A stretch of DNA of 64,000 bases from Pleurocapsa sp. PCC 7319. GTDB taxonomy: Bacteria > Cyanobacteriota > Cyanobacteriia > Cyanobacteriales > Xenococcaceae. Positions 25,811 to 35,326 of this stretch are shown piece by piece. Location of the stretch: positions 1,485,902-1,549,901 of the forward strand of contig NZ_KB235922.1 of assembly GCF_000332195.1 (NCBI RefSeq), in the 5' to 3' direction. The notes under the pieces are model-generated. The model was not told the DNA's origin, searched no databases, and saw only the letters and a program-made list of their open reading frames with translations. Numbering within the stretch: the first letter of the stretch is position 1; the number at the start of each line of letters is the position of its first letter. The position numbers and the translations under genes are program-made.

Positions 25811-26821
25811 TTGTCAGATAAACCACTATCAGAACTAATCAAAAGAGCAAGAGACCGCAATAATCTTACTCAAACTGCTTTTGGTAAGTTTTTTGAACCT
25901 TCTATAGCTCAACCTACAATAGCTAGATGGGAAAAGGGAGACCTCTTACCAAATAGAAAGCATTTTCCCAAAATAGCTTCATTATTAGATATTACACTGG
26001 AGGAATTTTTAGAACTTGTTAGTAAGCAGTTGAGTGAAGAGGGAATTATTATTCCTAATTTAGATAATGATACATATGTTCCTAATAAGCGACATCTTAA
26101 TGTTCTAAATAAAGGGGTAAAGTCTTGGAATCGCTGGAGAGAAAAAAATTATAGAATCATACCTCAATTAGCTGGTGTAAAACCAAAAGAAGATTACTTG
26201 GATGAAATTGATCTTTATCATGCTGATTTACGGGGTTCATATCTAGAGAACAAATCTCTAAGAGCCTCAAACCTGAGAGGAATAGACCTCAGCGGAGCAA
26301 ATTTGAGTAATGCAGATTTAAGCGATGCCGATCTTTTAGGAGCAAACATTAGTGGAGCAAATTTAACTGGGATAGATTTGACAAATGCCAACTTATGGGG
26401 AGCGAATTTGAGTGAGGCAATTCTGGTAGATGCTATTTTATGTAATGCGAATTTTAAAGAAGCAAATTTGAGTAACGCAGATCTTACTCATGCTGACATG
26501 AGAGGTGCAATTTTAAATCAAGCAAATTTTGAATATGCGATTCTTAAATATTGTTTTGTTTACGGAATATCTGATTGGAATACGAATCTGAATGGTGCAG
26601 TTCAGAAAAAACTTTATATTTGTCCATACAAAACGTACTCCATTTATGTCAATTGCTTAGAGAATGCACGTCTCAAATTGATGGAAATGAATAATCGTGA
26701 TGTCCCCAAAATATCTAAATTGGCAAATGAATTACAAGTTGCTAATGAAGAGAATAAAGCTAGCTTCAAAGAGAAATTAAATAAATTACAAAATTCAGAA
26801 GTAGTTGATAGTGAACCTTAG
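25811..26821 (+). CDS. XRE-type HTH protein with pentapeptide repeats
   Basis: 336 residues with a TTG start. Residues 1-75 form a Cro/C1-type HTH: LSELIKRARDRNNLTQTAFG, QPTIARWEKGDLLPN. Residues 130-250 are a run of pentapeptide repeats (A-N/D-L-x-x), such as ANLSNADLSDADLLGANISG. The C-terminus (YGISDWNTNLNGAVQKKLYI) resembles the segment following pentapeptides in some cyanobacterial TIR-pentapeptide proteins. It is probably a regulator or effector. The next gene starts two bases after its stop, so the two form a unit. The DNA is notably AT-rich compared with the surroundings. Confidence 0.75.
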   Translation: MSDKPLSELIKRARDRNNLTQTAFGKFFEPSIAQPTIARWEKGDLLPNRKHFPKIASLLDITLEEFLELVSKQLSEEGIIIPNLDNDTYVPNKRHLNVLNKGVKSWNRWREKNYRIIPQLAGVKPKEDYLDEIDLYHADLRGSYLENKSLRASNLRGIDLSGANLSNADLSDADLLGANISGANLTGIDLTNANLWGANLSEAILVDAILCNANFKEANLSNADLTHADMRGAILNQANFEYAILKYCFVYGISDWNTNLNGAVQKKLYICPYKTYSIYVNCLENARLKLMEMNNRDVPKISKLANELQVANEENKASFKEKLNKLQNSEVVDSEP

Positions 26822-26822
26822 T

Positions 26823-28001
26823 ATGAGAGCCATTCCTGGAAAAATAAGTATAGAAAAATCTAACGAATATAAGATTTCAAGATGTATTTATTACTTTGAC
26901 CCATCATTTAATCTTTATTGTTTGCTCAGAATATTTGAGTTTCAGTCAAAGACTATAGTAATTGCCAGTCAATTAAATGGTGCTATTCTTTGGGACAATT
27001 ATTTGATCAAATATGTCATGGAAGATTTTGAATTAAATCATGAAAATATATTATATTGGATAAATCATATTGGTTTATTTGATAATTGCATACCAGTCAA
27101 GGAGAAGTTTCTTCATACTACTTTTTCTTATAAAAAAGATTTAATATTTTCCCAGAAGACAGTTGATCTGAAAGAAGAGAATGAAATTAATATTGAATCA
27201 GTTGAAAATTTAATAGAGTCTTCCTTAGAGCCAGTTGAGTTTTGGTTAGGACTCGATCCTAAAGCTAACAATGATTTTAAAAGGAAAAGAGAAGAGAAAA
27301 TCATCAAATTATTGCATCTTTATCTTCAAGATAATCTAAAATATCTGTCTGAGCATGAAAAAACAATAAAAGTCGTATCTCAATCATTACCTGGTGCTAT
27401 TTTCTTTTATCCACATCCAGATAAGTATATTGAATTTATCGAATATTCAGAAATTGAAACTAGTAATGATAAGCTAACAAAAAAAGCATTAAAATACATA
27501 AATAAATCTTTTCCAGATCGAGATTTAGTAATTTGTGTTTGTATTAAAGACTATGCTCCATTTTGTATAATTCTTCCTAAAGAAGATTTTATAAACAGGA
27601 TTGAGATTAGCTTTGATTCATTAAAAAAATCAATTTACTATGAACTAGAAATGTCTAATATAACAAAGTTGAATTTTATTGAACATCAAGAACAAGAAAA
27701 ACTAGAAAAAGTAAGAATACAGAGTTTACTTGAATTCTATTTAAAACCTAATCTTGCTTACTTAATATCAAGATTTGAAAAGGACAAATTATTTTTTGAA
27801 TCAGAATTAGAAACTGTACGTGGTGCGCTTTTTTATTACCCAAAACACAACTATTGTGAATTTTCTCCTCTTAAGGAATTTATTAACAATTCTGAGAAAT
27901 CAGCCATACCATATATAAATAAATACAACGTTAAAACTGAGGTTGTAATTTGCGTTTGCTTTGATGATGAACAAAGCATTTGTAGTATTTTTCCTAAATG
28001 A
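26823..28001 (+). CDS. Unknown protein with an internal two-copy repeat domain
   Basis: About 392 residues from ATG 26823; a TTG six codons earlier overlaps the previous gene. No family is recognised. Two copies of a module of about 110 residues are visible. Copy one spans roughly residues 155-262 (IKLLHLYLQDNLKYLSEHEK, PGAIFFYPHPDKYIEF, LVICVCIKDYAPFCIILPK). Copy two spans about 295-392 (LEFYLKPNLAYLISRFEKD, RGALFYYPKHNYCEF, VVICVCFDDEQSICSIFPK). The N-terminal 150 residues are separate. The codon use is very AT-rich. It is coupled to the HTH-pentapeptide gene, suggesting a partner role. Confidence 0.6.
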   Translation: MRAIPGKISIEKSNEYKISRCIYYFDPSFNLYCLLRIFEFQSKTIVIASQLNGAILWDNYLIKYVMEDFELNHENILYWINHIGLFDNCIPVKEKFLHTTFSYKKDLIFSQKTVDLKEENEINIESVENLIESSLEPVEFWLGLDPKANNDFKRKREEKIIKLLHLYLQDNLKYLSEHEKTIKVVSQSLPGAIFFYPHPDKYIEFIEYSEIETSNDKLTKKALKYINKSFPDRDLVICVCIKDYAPFCIILPKEDFINRIEISFDSLKKSIYYELEMSNITKLNFIEHQEQEKLEKVRIQSLLEFYLKPNLAYLISRFEKDKLFFESELETVRGALFYYPKHNYCEFSPLKEFINNSEKSAIPYINKYNVKTEVVICVCFDDEQSICSIFPK

Positions 28002-29561
28002 TCAATCTTCAACTATGTTGCGCCACTGTTGCTGAATAGTTTCATCCCTTTGACTCTTAGCCATAACCACAGATGAAATAAATCTTCTAGCACAGGCAGG
28101 GAATTTCTTCACTTTCACCTTAACCAACGCAGTAGGTTCACTAGCAATTTTCAAATAGCCTTTGAGTTTGGGTAAATCTTGCAATTGGGAGGGCATAACA
28201 GCGTAACTCTCTCTTAATTGCTCATTCAGCGAGACAGTTCTTCCGTTTCCATTTCTTCCTGCCTGATGAGAACGACTTTGGTTTTTAGCGGTGTAAATAA
28301 ACTCTTGCTTGCCAATAATATTAGCCATCGTCTCTGCTGTTTGAGGGTCAGCACAATTTAGAATTAGCTTAGTTTTAGTTCCCTGCAAAATTATGCGAGT
28401 ATCCTCTTTGCCATAAATCTTAGTAATCTGGGCTTCTGTTTGAGTGCCTAAAATGGGACACCCCAGATACTTGCGACTTTCACTAAGTAAGCGATTGAGA
28501 CTGGGCAATTGATTTAAGGCACCTAATTCATCAATTACAATTGCCGTCTTTCTAGTTCGTTGTTCATTGGACAGCAAACCATTAAGCATCAATTCAAAAA
28601 TCAGACTGTAAAGCGGTTTTAGTAATTCTGAATCATTTTCCCTCAAGGTGATAAAAATCCACCTTCGACTATTACTTGCCGCCCAGTCATAAAAACTGAG
28701 AGCATTATTCTGTGGCTGAGTTAGGCAAGAGTAAAACTGACAGTAGTTTGAGGCAGTAGAAAGTATAGAAGTTGCCATCCTTTCTTCTCCCAAATATCTA
28801 GCAGCTAATGTTCCTGAAAGAAATGAACTTAAGGCTGGGATATCACTCCGAAGCAATGACCATAACTCTTGATTACTAGTTGTTTGACGAAATAACTCTG
28901 CCATAACCACTCTTCCAGCTTTAGAGAAAAAAGGCTCAGATGATGATTCCATTGGAATCAATCCTGCTGCCATGGTGTCAGGTTTGGCTGCTTCATGAGC
29001 GTGACTCCAATGAACACTACGAGCATCAAAAGGATTAAAAATTAAATCTCTTCGGGGATCGTAGAATTTCTCAAGCATCTCTCCATTGCGGTCAAATACT
29101 ATCCCCCGAAAATCACTTCGCTGTTTTAGAATATCTACCATTTGACTAATAGCTTGAGTTTTGCCACTTCCAGGAGAACCAAACATAAAGAAACCAAGAT
29201 TTTCATACTCGGCAGGAATGGGCATACCTGCTATTTCTAGTTGAGGTTGCTTTCTGAATTTGGGCTGTTTTTTGAGTATTGCTTTGAGTTGGCGATTAGT
29301 TACTATCTTGGCACCACGAACTACATGGTTATTATTATGGGAACTGAGCAACAAATATGACAAGATGAAAGTTGTCAATAACACCCCAGAGATAAGCTTG
29401 AAAAGACCAACTTGTTCTACTAAGTAGGGCAGGATTAATCTCGGACGCTTCATCAGCATTAAAGCGACTTCGGTATTTTTAGTACCCCAGAGAAGTAATA
29501 AGAGTATGGCAATAAGAAAGATTTGTCCTACTAAAGAAGAATTGGGGTTGGTTCGATTCAT
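28002..29561 (-). CDS. Type IV coupling protein (VirD4/TraD-like)
   Basis: 519 residues. Two N-terminal membrane segments lie at about 12-35 and 52-75. A FtsK/VirD4-like ATPase follows with Walker A FMFGSPGSGKTQAISQ, a TraD-type IVFDRNGEMLEKFYDP, and Walker B TAIVIDELGALNQLPSL. The region ESRKYLGCPILGTQTEAQI fits the TraM-recognition/TraD family. The coupling protein brings the relaxase-DNA complex to a mating pore. Its start overlaps the relaxase stop, so the two are cotranscribed. No mating-pair genes are nearby. Confidence 0.9.
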   Translation of the reverse strand: MNRTNPNSSLVGQIFLIAILLLLLWGTKNTEVALMLMKRPRLILPYLVEQVGLFKLISGVLLTTFILSYLLLSSHNNNHVVRGAKIVTNRQLKAILKKQPKFRKQPQLEIAGMPIPAEYENLGFFMFGSPGSGKTQAISQMVDILKQRSDFRGIVFDRNGEMLEKFYDPRRDLIFNPFDARSVHWSHAHEAAKPDTMAAGLIPMESSSEPFFSKAGRVVMAELFRQTTSNQELWSLLRSDIPALSSFLSGTLAARYLGEERMATSILSTASNYCQFYSCLTQPQNNALSFYDWAASNSRRWIFITLRENDSELLKPLYSLIFELMLNGLLSNEQRTRKTAIVIDELGALNQLPSLNRLLSESRKYLGCPILGTQTEAQITKIYGKEDTRIILQGTKTKLILNCADPQTAETMANIIGKQEFIYTAKNQSRSHQAGRNGNGRTVSLNEQLRESYAVMPSQLQDLPKLKGYLKIASEPTALVKVKVKKFPACARRFISSVVMAKSQRDETIQQQWRNIVED

Positions 29562-32482
29562 TATCTGCTGATTGACCTTGAATGTATTTGAGTACGGCTA
29601 AGTTTATGGTGCTGCTGCATCTCGTTTGTTCTAGCTTTGACTTGATAGTTGGTTTGGCTACGGGAAAAGCTGTTTTTGACTGTGGCATTGTCTCGTAGAT
29701 TGAACTTTAATTCCTGACCGTGTTGAGTAATTGTTAAATAATCTTGGCTATGTCTAATTACTGTGCCATCGATAGACTGGTAAATTTTTTCCTGAGGAAA
29801 TGAAGAATTAAAATGTCCTTGATGCTCTACTAAATATTTGGCTGTGATTAATAGTTGGAATTCTTCTTCTCTCGATGGAGTTAATCTTTGTTGGTTAAGC
29901 GTCTGCTTCATAACAAGAGGAATCGCATTTTCCTGCGCTCTTGATTTTGCGACAGATAGTCCCAAAGCCTTAGTACTGGAAGTGTAGATCTGGAATTCCT
30001 GTTTGGCTCTAGAAGCAGCGACATAGAAGCTTTCTCTTCCTACGGTCAAAGATTTTCCCGAACCCGCAGCATAGATACAATAGTTAGCTGTTTGACCCTG
30101 GCTACTGTGGACTGTATCAACATAGCGGTAATCGGAATACAAGAGGGCATCGGGGTTAACGGTTTTAGTTTTACCCTTAGTCTTTATTTTTATTTGCCCA
30201 TTGTCATCAAAACCCAAGACTGCAAACTGTTGTCCATTAATTTGCTTCTGCTGATTCCGATAATGGTTGCGGGTAAACTTCATCTGTTCTCCAAAACGCA
30301 ATTCGCGGATTTGAGATTGAAATACCGAGCGGTCTTTGTAGCAATTGAGTTTTAAACTCTGTCGATCGCCAAAGCTATTTCTGAGGGTTAAGGTTTTTGT
30401 GCTGCTATCTACAGCATCAACTCGGTAATAAAGATCTTTATTAAACTTGACTGTGGTATGACCGAACTTAATTACGTCTCCCACCTCGTAGCTGCTGGCT
30501 TGAGTCAGACTGAATTGATCTAAATCTTTGGCTTTGAGTATGTTAATTTGCTGAGATTCCTGACTCAGTTGACCCTGCTTAATTAGCCCTTGGCGTATCT
30601 GGTTGGTAATGGCTGATTTTTCTTTATTTGTACCTGCCAGAATGAGAGTCTGTGCTTGGGTTGTACCATCCCGTTCTAAGTAGTCATTGACCACCGCTTT
30701 TAGTCTCAGACTATCAATGGGTATCTGTTTAATGCGACCTTGTTCGTTAAGCTTTTGATATCCCTGTTTGATTTCTCCTTTGGACAATAGAGCTACAACT
30801 TCTCTTAGTTGAAAATTCTGCTGTCGAACATTTTGATTGATTCCAATTGTGGGTAGCTGAGCTTGTTCTTGAAGCAATTTAAAAGGTGAACCTGCCTGTA
30901 CCGCAGCTAATTGTTTGGTATCGCCAATAAGGAGTATGCGGGAATTAGTTTGTTTGCCCTTTTCCAGCAAATTCTGCATTTGGCTACTGCCGATCATTCC
31001 TGCTTCATCAACGACAATTAATTCGTTTTTGGGTAGAGATTTTAGAGGAATATTGAGATAGGCATCAAGGGTTTGACAGTTAATATCGGCTCCTTTATTT
31101 AGTTCTTTAGCAGCCGCCGCACTAGGAGCTAAACCCCGCATCTTGATATCAGAAGACATAGTTGCTTTTAAAGCTTTAACGGTATAAGTTTTGCCTACTC
31201 CTGCATCCCCTTGACAGAGCATTACACCATCGCAATTATTGGCAAAATGATTGAGAGCATTTGCTTGAGCTTGGTTGAGTCCTAGTATTTTGGCTTGTTG
31301 ATGAGCTGTTTCTGTATTGGCTAGAGGAGAATATTTATCTTTACCGCTGATTGCTAAATTAAGAATTTGTTTTTCTCTGTCGATCGCAGCTAATGTTGTT
31401 AGTCTTCCATCTTGAGTTTTAAGCAGATTTTGACTGTGATCGATTTCTTTTTCTAAGTCTTCAAGGCTATAGTTTCCTTGAGATTGTCGCAGTGTTTCTT
31501 TGAGAAGTATATGCTTGGGAAAAGCTACTTGTTTCTCCGTAACTATTTCTATAGCTTGATTCACTAGCTCTTTCCGTTTTTCAGCATTCTGAAGATAATA
31601 ACCCTGGCTTAGTTGATGAATAATAGGTTCGGGATGACTAATTCGGGCTAACTCAGCTTGTTGTTGCCAAGTCTGCCGAAGAGTTTTCCTTTCTTCAGGA
31701 GCTTTGTGTAATTTATCTTTACGAGTAGTCGTACAGGCTCTAGCTTTATTTGCTGCACTGGCTTCATGACCTACAGCATTTTCTATCTCCTGTTTGCGAG
31801 TGCTAAACTCCTTTAACTGTGACTGGCTATAACCCCGAACATCAAACGTGCCATCGCGATTCCAGTCCAATTCATATCCTAGAGTTTGAAGTCTTCTACC
31901 AAGATCATGATGATAGACCATGCCAATAGTCATCTTCTGCTGGTAGAGTTGACGGTTATCCATAGAACGCCATTTGCCATCTGTTCCTTGTGTCTGATTA
32001 AAAGTCACACAATGGCTATGAAGTTGAGGATCTTGATTGCGATTATCATCATGTTGAAAGACAGCGAACAAGGCATTATCTGTCTGAATTTGATTAGCTC
32101 CTCCTTTCCCCGTTCTGGTAAAGATGCAGTTTTTCTCTATATAAGAGAGAGTAGTTTGTACAGCTTCTTGATGAGCCTCTATGACTGCTTTGTCTTCTTT
32201 GACTAAACCCAATAGCGAAACCGATTTAGGAGCAGAAAGGGTAATATCTCTGCCTGGATTATATTTTTTTCCCGACTGTCTTTGACGTAAAGGATTTCCT
32301 AAAGTATCTAATCCCTGATAGGCATTGTTATATTCTTCTATTGAAACTTGACCATTAAGACCAAGTATTTCTGCACCTTGCCCATACCAGTGACTATTCT
32401 CTAATCCTTGGTTTTGAGTGTAGTAATTGTCTTGAGCATAGTCGTTTACCTTGGCGTAGAGTCTACCAATCGAGCAAACCAT
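29561..32482 (-). CDS. MobF-type relaxase-helicase (TraI/TrwC-like)
   Basis: 973 residues. The N-terminal TrwC relaxase domain has catalytic-Tyr candidates in DYAQDNYYT and the HUH-type metal site FQHDDNRNQDPQLHSHCVTF. A C-terminal RecD-like helicase follows, with Walker A CQGDAGVGKTYTVKALK, Walker B IVVDEAGMIGSS, and motif VHSSQGQTANYCIYAAG; residues RESFYVAASRAKQEF complete it. It nicks one strand at oriT and unwinds DNA during transfer. It is somewhat shorter than F TraI. It is transcribed away from the stb-like operon, with a 323-base gap that should contain oriT. Confidence 0.95.
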   Translation of the reverse strand: MVCSIGRLYAKVNDYAQDNYYTQNQGLENSHWYGQGAEILGLNGQVSIEEYNNAYQGLDTLGNPLRQRQSGKKYNPGRDITLSAPKSVSLLGLVKEDKAVIEAHQEAVQTTLSYIEKNCIFTRTGKGGANQIQTDNALFAVFQHDDNRNQDPQLHSHCVTFNQTQGTDGKWRSMDNRQLYQQKMTIGMVYHHDLGRRLQTLGYELDWNRDGTFDVRGYSQSQLKEFSTRKQEIENAVGHEASAANKARACTTTRKDKLHKAPEERKTLRQTWQQQAELARISHPEPIIHQLSQGYYLQNAEKRKELVNQAIEIVTEKQVAFPKHILLKETLRQSQGNYSLEDLEKEIDHSQNLLKTQDGRLTTLAAIDREKQILNLAISGKDKYSPLANTETAHQQAKILGLNQAQANALNHFANNCDGVMLCQGDAGVGKTYTVKALKATMSSDIKMRGLAPSAAAAKELNKGADINCQTLDAYLNIPLKSLPKNELIVVDEAGMIGSSQMQNLLEKGKQTNSRILLIGDTKQLAAVQAGSPFKLLQEQAQLPTIGINQNVRQQNFQLREVVALLSKGEIKQGYQKLNEQGRIKQIPIDSLRLKAVVNDYLERDGTTQAQTLILAGTNKEKSAITNQIRQGLIKQGQLSQESQQINILKAKDLDQFSLTQASSYEVGDVIKFGHTTVKFNKDLYYRVDAVDSSTKTLTLRNSFGDRQSLKLNCYKDRSVFQSQIRELRFGEQMKFTRNHYRNQQKQINGQQFAVLGFDDNGQIKIKTKGKTKTVNPDALLYSDYRYVDTVHSSQGQTANYCIYAAGSGKSLTVGRESFYVAASRAKQEFQIYTSSTKALGLSVAKSRAQENAIPLVMKQTLNQQRLTPSREEEFQLLITAKYLVEHQGHFNSSFPQEKIYQSIDGTVIRHSQDYLTITQHGQELKFNLRDNATVKNSFSRSQTNYQVKARTNEMQQHHKLSRTQIHSRSISR

Positions 32483-32805
32483 TTTGAATTGTTTTGTTTG
32501 ATTTATCTATTTTGATAGTGACATTTTTCATTGTTTAAAACTACTATTTAAAAGCTGGTTTACATATCTTATTATTGATGTTTAAAAATAGTCAAAAATA
32601 CCTTATCTATATTTATTTGAAAAACCAGCAGAATTTATTTTGTTCTCACTAAGGGTGCATCAGGTGTGGGATATCAACCAGTATAAAACTAGTGTTGTTA
32701 AACAAAATCTGTCACACTGAAAGTGAATCTTTTTTAATTCAAGCTATTGTTTAATTGATAAAATATCTGGCAGAATAATATCAGAGTTATTGCTACAAAC
32801 AGAAA
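32483..32805. promoter_or_regulatory. Divergent intergenic region, candidate oriT
   Basis: About 320 bases between the relaxase and the stb-like operon. It contains an 8-bp inverted repeat (GCTGGTTT 32554-32561, AAACCAGC 32622-32629) flanking 60 AT-rich bases. A GC-rich patch GGGTGCATCAGGTGTGGG lies near 32653. In R388 and relatives oriT lies exactly between trwABC and stbABC. The assignment rests on this gene order; the nick site is not identified. Confidence 0.4.
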
Positions 32806-33183
32806 ATGAATCAGTCTGAACTAAGTCCTTTGGAAAAAGCGATCGCGAAAAGGATAGATAAGACCAAAGATAAGGCATCAAAACCAGGATATTTAAGAAC
32901 GCTAGTTGCTAAGTTGCACTTGAGGATTGAGGCAGCCTTAGCTAGAGGATGTGAATATGATGATTTGGCGGAATCAATTACGGAATCAGGAGTCAAGATC
33001 AGTACGGCTACCCTGAAGCAATATCACACTGAGTATCGTCGTTCTTTGAATGAAGAGGCGGAAGAAAAATCTAATACCGTTGGCTCAATATTGCCTCCCG
33101 AACAGCCAGAGGAAATCAAGCAGCAAGTTAATACACCAGATAGAAAGCAGTCGGTAGTAAATAAGTTATTTGCAAGTAAGTAA
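32806..33183 (+). CDS. Small plasmid-type DNA-binding protein (StbA-like position)
   Basis: 125 residues. Residues 25-80 (LVAKLHLRIEAALARGCEYD, LAESITESGVKISTATLKQY) show the helix-turn-helix-like pattern of small plasmid transfer or stability proteins that bind near oriT. The C-terminal 40 residues are polar and probably disordered. Its stop overlaps the start region of the ParA-like gene. The StbA-like role is inferred from gene order. Confidence 0.5.
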   Translation: MNQSELSPLEKAIAKRIDKTKDKASKPGYLRTLVAKLHLRIEAALARGCEYDDLAESITESGVKISTATLKQYHTEYRRSLNEEAEEKSNTVGSILPPEQPEEIKQQVNTPDRKQSVVNKLFASK

Positions 33184-33938
33184 TGAAAGTTAAGACCGAA
33201 ACAAAAGAATCAGCGTCAAAATTAATTGTCACCCGTCCAGGTATTCAGATTTCTAACTGTAAGAAAGGCGGTGTAGGTAAGACACTACTATCTAAATTAA
33301 AGGCTGCTTACTGTTTAGAATCGGAGCTGGATTTTTATGCGGTAGATGCAGATAGACAAGAGAGTTTTTTGAAAGCTTATCCTGAGTTTGCCCTGCCAAC
33401 ACGATTTAGTGAGTTGGATAAGAATCTAAAGATACCAGATCGCATTTTGGATTTGGCTCTTGAAAAATTAGTGTTAGTTGATTTGCCAGGAAATGTAGAA
33501 GAAGCATTTAATCATTGGCTAACGGCTAGCGATATTTTAGAAGCATCAAAGGATCTTGGTGTCGAGATTCAGAACTGGTATGTGCTTGATGATTCGACTG
33601 AGTGCTATGAAGGGTTTTTGAGAACGCTGGAGTTTGTCAAAGACAATGCGACTCATATATTGGTCAGAAATTTAGGCAGATGTGAGGACTGGGAAAGTTT
33701 TGATCAGTTTATTACTCCTGGGTTGATCGCTGAATATAAGTTGACGGTGATTGACCTACCAAAGCTGAGGCTAGATACAGCGACGACGGTGTATAAAAAT
33801 GCCCTCAGTTTTACTGAAGCCAGGAGACATTCAGAGTTTAGTACGGCTCAGTTGGCTGGTTTACGTGGATATATGCGACGAGTCTACAAGGTATTTGATG
33901 ATGCTGGTTTCAATATTGAAAGTTTGAGGTTGGATTAG
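33183..33938 (+). CDS. ParA/MinD-like ATPase (StbB/MobD-like)
   Basis: 251 residues with a deviant Walker A motif ISNCKKGGVGKTLLSKLKAA, an Asp-containing switch (YAVDADRQESF) and Walker B-like LVLVDLPGN. Proteins of this type on conjugative plasmids (StbB of R388, MobD types) help position or transfer the plasmid rather than acting as classical ParA. It sits between the small DNA-binding gene and a coiled-coil membrane protein, sharing stop/start overlaps with both. Confidence 0.75.
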   Translation: MKVKTETKESASKLIVTRPGIQISNCKKGGVGKTLLSKLKAAYCLESELDFYAVDADRQESFLKAYPEFALPTRFSELDKNLKIPDRILDLALEKLVLVDLPGNVEEAFNHWLTASDILEASKDLGVEIQNWYVLDDSTECYEGFLRTLEFVKDNATHILVRNLGRCEDWESFDQFITPGLIAEYKLTVIDLPKLRLDTATTVYKNALSFTEARRHSEFSTAQLAGLRGYMRRVYKVFDDAGFNIESLRLD

Positions 33939-34525
33939 TGACTTATTTAAAGAAGCCAACTTTACTTCAACAACAGCAAGAACTTCAGAAATTGATAGAT
34001 GAGAGATTAGGAAATGAAGAAGTAAAGATTCGTCAGCGAGTATATCAGTGGTTGAGTGACAATCAGTATTTTGTTGATGATGAGTTGTTTGATTTTTATT
34101 TCTGTGTGGCTCAGAACATAGCTGCTGTTGAGGTGTTGGGTAGCTCTGGGGAGAAGATTTTAATAGCCGAGAAGGAGCTTGAGAAATCTGCGGAAGCTTA
34201 TAAAAATCAAGTGGTTGATACTTCTAATTGGATACACGAGCAATTGGAAAGACAGTTACAAAGCATTCTGGAAAATCAGCAGAAGCTAGACCAAACAATT
34301 ATTCAAGTGCTGGAAGGATTGACAAGAGAGCATGAGAATCTAAAAGCCGTCTCAACTGGTTTGGTTAACTCTATTTCGATTTTATTGAAGAAGCAGAGAC
34401 AGATGTTGGTTCAAACTGAAGCTGCTAGAAAATTTGCTTTTAACTCAATAGTTTTGGCTTGGGCAATTCCTGTTATGGCTTTGCTGGGATGGATAGCCAT
34501 TTTACTCTTAAATAACAAATTGTAA
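33938..34525 (+). CDS. Coiled-coil protein with C-terminal membrane anchor (StbC/MobE-like position)
   Basis: 195 residues, GTG start overlapping the previous stop (TTAGTG). It has an N-terminal helical region, a long heptad-rich segment at about 80-150 (WIHEQLERQLQSILENQQKL), and one membrane helix at the end (VLAWAIPVMALLGWIAILLL). No enzyme motif is seen. It is probably the third member of the stb-like operon, acting at the membrane during transfer or stable inheritance. Confidence 0.55.
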   Translation: MTYLKKPTLLQQQQELQKLIDERLGNEEVKIRQRVYQWLSDNQYFVDDELFDFYFCVAQNIAAVEVLGSSGEKILIAEKELEKSAEAYKNQVVDTSNWIHEQLERQLQSILENQQKLDQTIIQVLEGLTREHENLKAVSTGLVNSISILLKKQRQMLVQTEAARKFAFNSIVLAWAIPVMALLGWIAILLLNNKL

Positions 34526-34699
34526 AAATCTGACTCAAAGTACGAATTAAAATAACAAAGAGGCGAGGTGATTGGTTCACTATATATGCTAAAAAATATT
34601 ATCTAAAATCAGCAATGCCGTATTTTTAAAACCAGGTTAGAACTTAAACATAATTCAAAACTTGAAAGTAACTTGGTATTTAAGCAATTAACATAATTA

Positions 34700-35326
34700 A
34701 TGACTCAATTAAGTATTTCCAACATAAATAACGATATTTCAGATATTTTGCCAGTAGAGCCTATTTTTGCTCGCCATGAAACTTTTCACCCAAGGTTTGG
34801 CTGGCTTAAAAAAGGATTCGATTTAGCAGAGAAGGATTCGGGTGTTTTTGTACAACCTGATGCGCCAGTTCGCCTGGGGGTGGGAAAGAATATGGTGCGT
34901 TCTATTCGCTATTGGTGTAGAACTTTTAAGGTCTTGCAAGAAGATTGTCCAAGCAAATTCGGGAGGCAGCTTTTTTCTGATCAAGGGTGGGACACATTTC
35001 TTGAAGATCCAGCTTCTCTGTGGTTATTACATTGGAATCTACTCAAGCCCACCTGTGAAGCTGCTGCTTGGTATTTTACTTTTTATATTTTTAGAAAAGT
35101 TGAATTTACTTCAGATGAATTACTAACTGAATTAAGTGAGTGGCAAAATACTCTAGGCAAAAAGGTAGTAGAATCTTCTCTCAAGAAAGATATTTCCTGT
35201 ATTTTGCGAATGTATGGCATGGAAGAGGGTAAAAAAAATTTTCAAGAAGATTCCATTGATTGCCCTTTTTTATTGAAGCAGCAGGAATGGGATTGGCATC
35301 ACGACCTAATCTACAAAGATGGTTAG
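34700..35326 (+). pseudogene. DUF4007 (SspB-like) protein, C-terminally truncated
   Basis: 208 residues. The N-terminal 190 match the DUF4007 family: FARHETFHPRFGWLKKGFDL, LGVGKNMVRSIRYWCRTFKV, and KKDISCILRMYGMEE. To my knowledge DUF4007 includes SspB, the nicking component of single-strand DNA phosphorothioation systems. After DSIDCPF (near 35265) the normal C-terminal third is missing. The frame ends after 20 unrelated codons that overlap the next gene in another frame. The joint lies at a T6 run. It is best read as a deletion product, not a working protein. Confidence 0.65.

Noticed and set aside
32653-32680. A specific nic site in the GC-rich patch
   Set aside because: Similarity to known nick sequences is weak and does not match the MobF type; only the general region is proposed as oriT.
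28002-34525. Self-transmissible conjugative element (full type IV secretion)
   Set aside because: Only coupling protein, relaxase and stb-like genes are present; no VirB-type pore or ATPase genes are found within the att boundaries.
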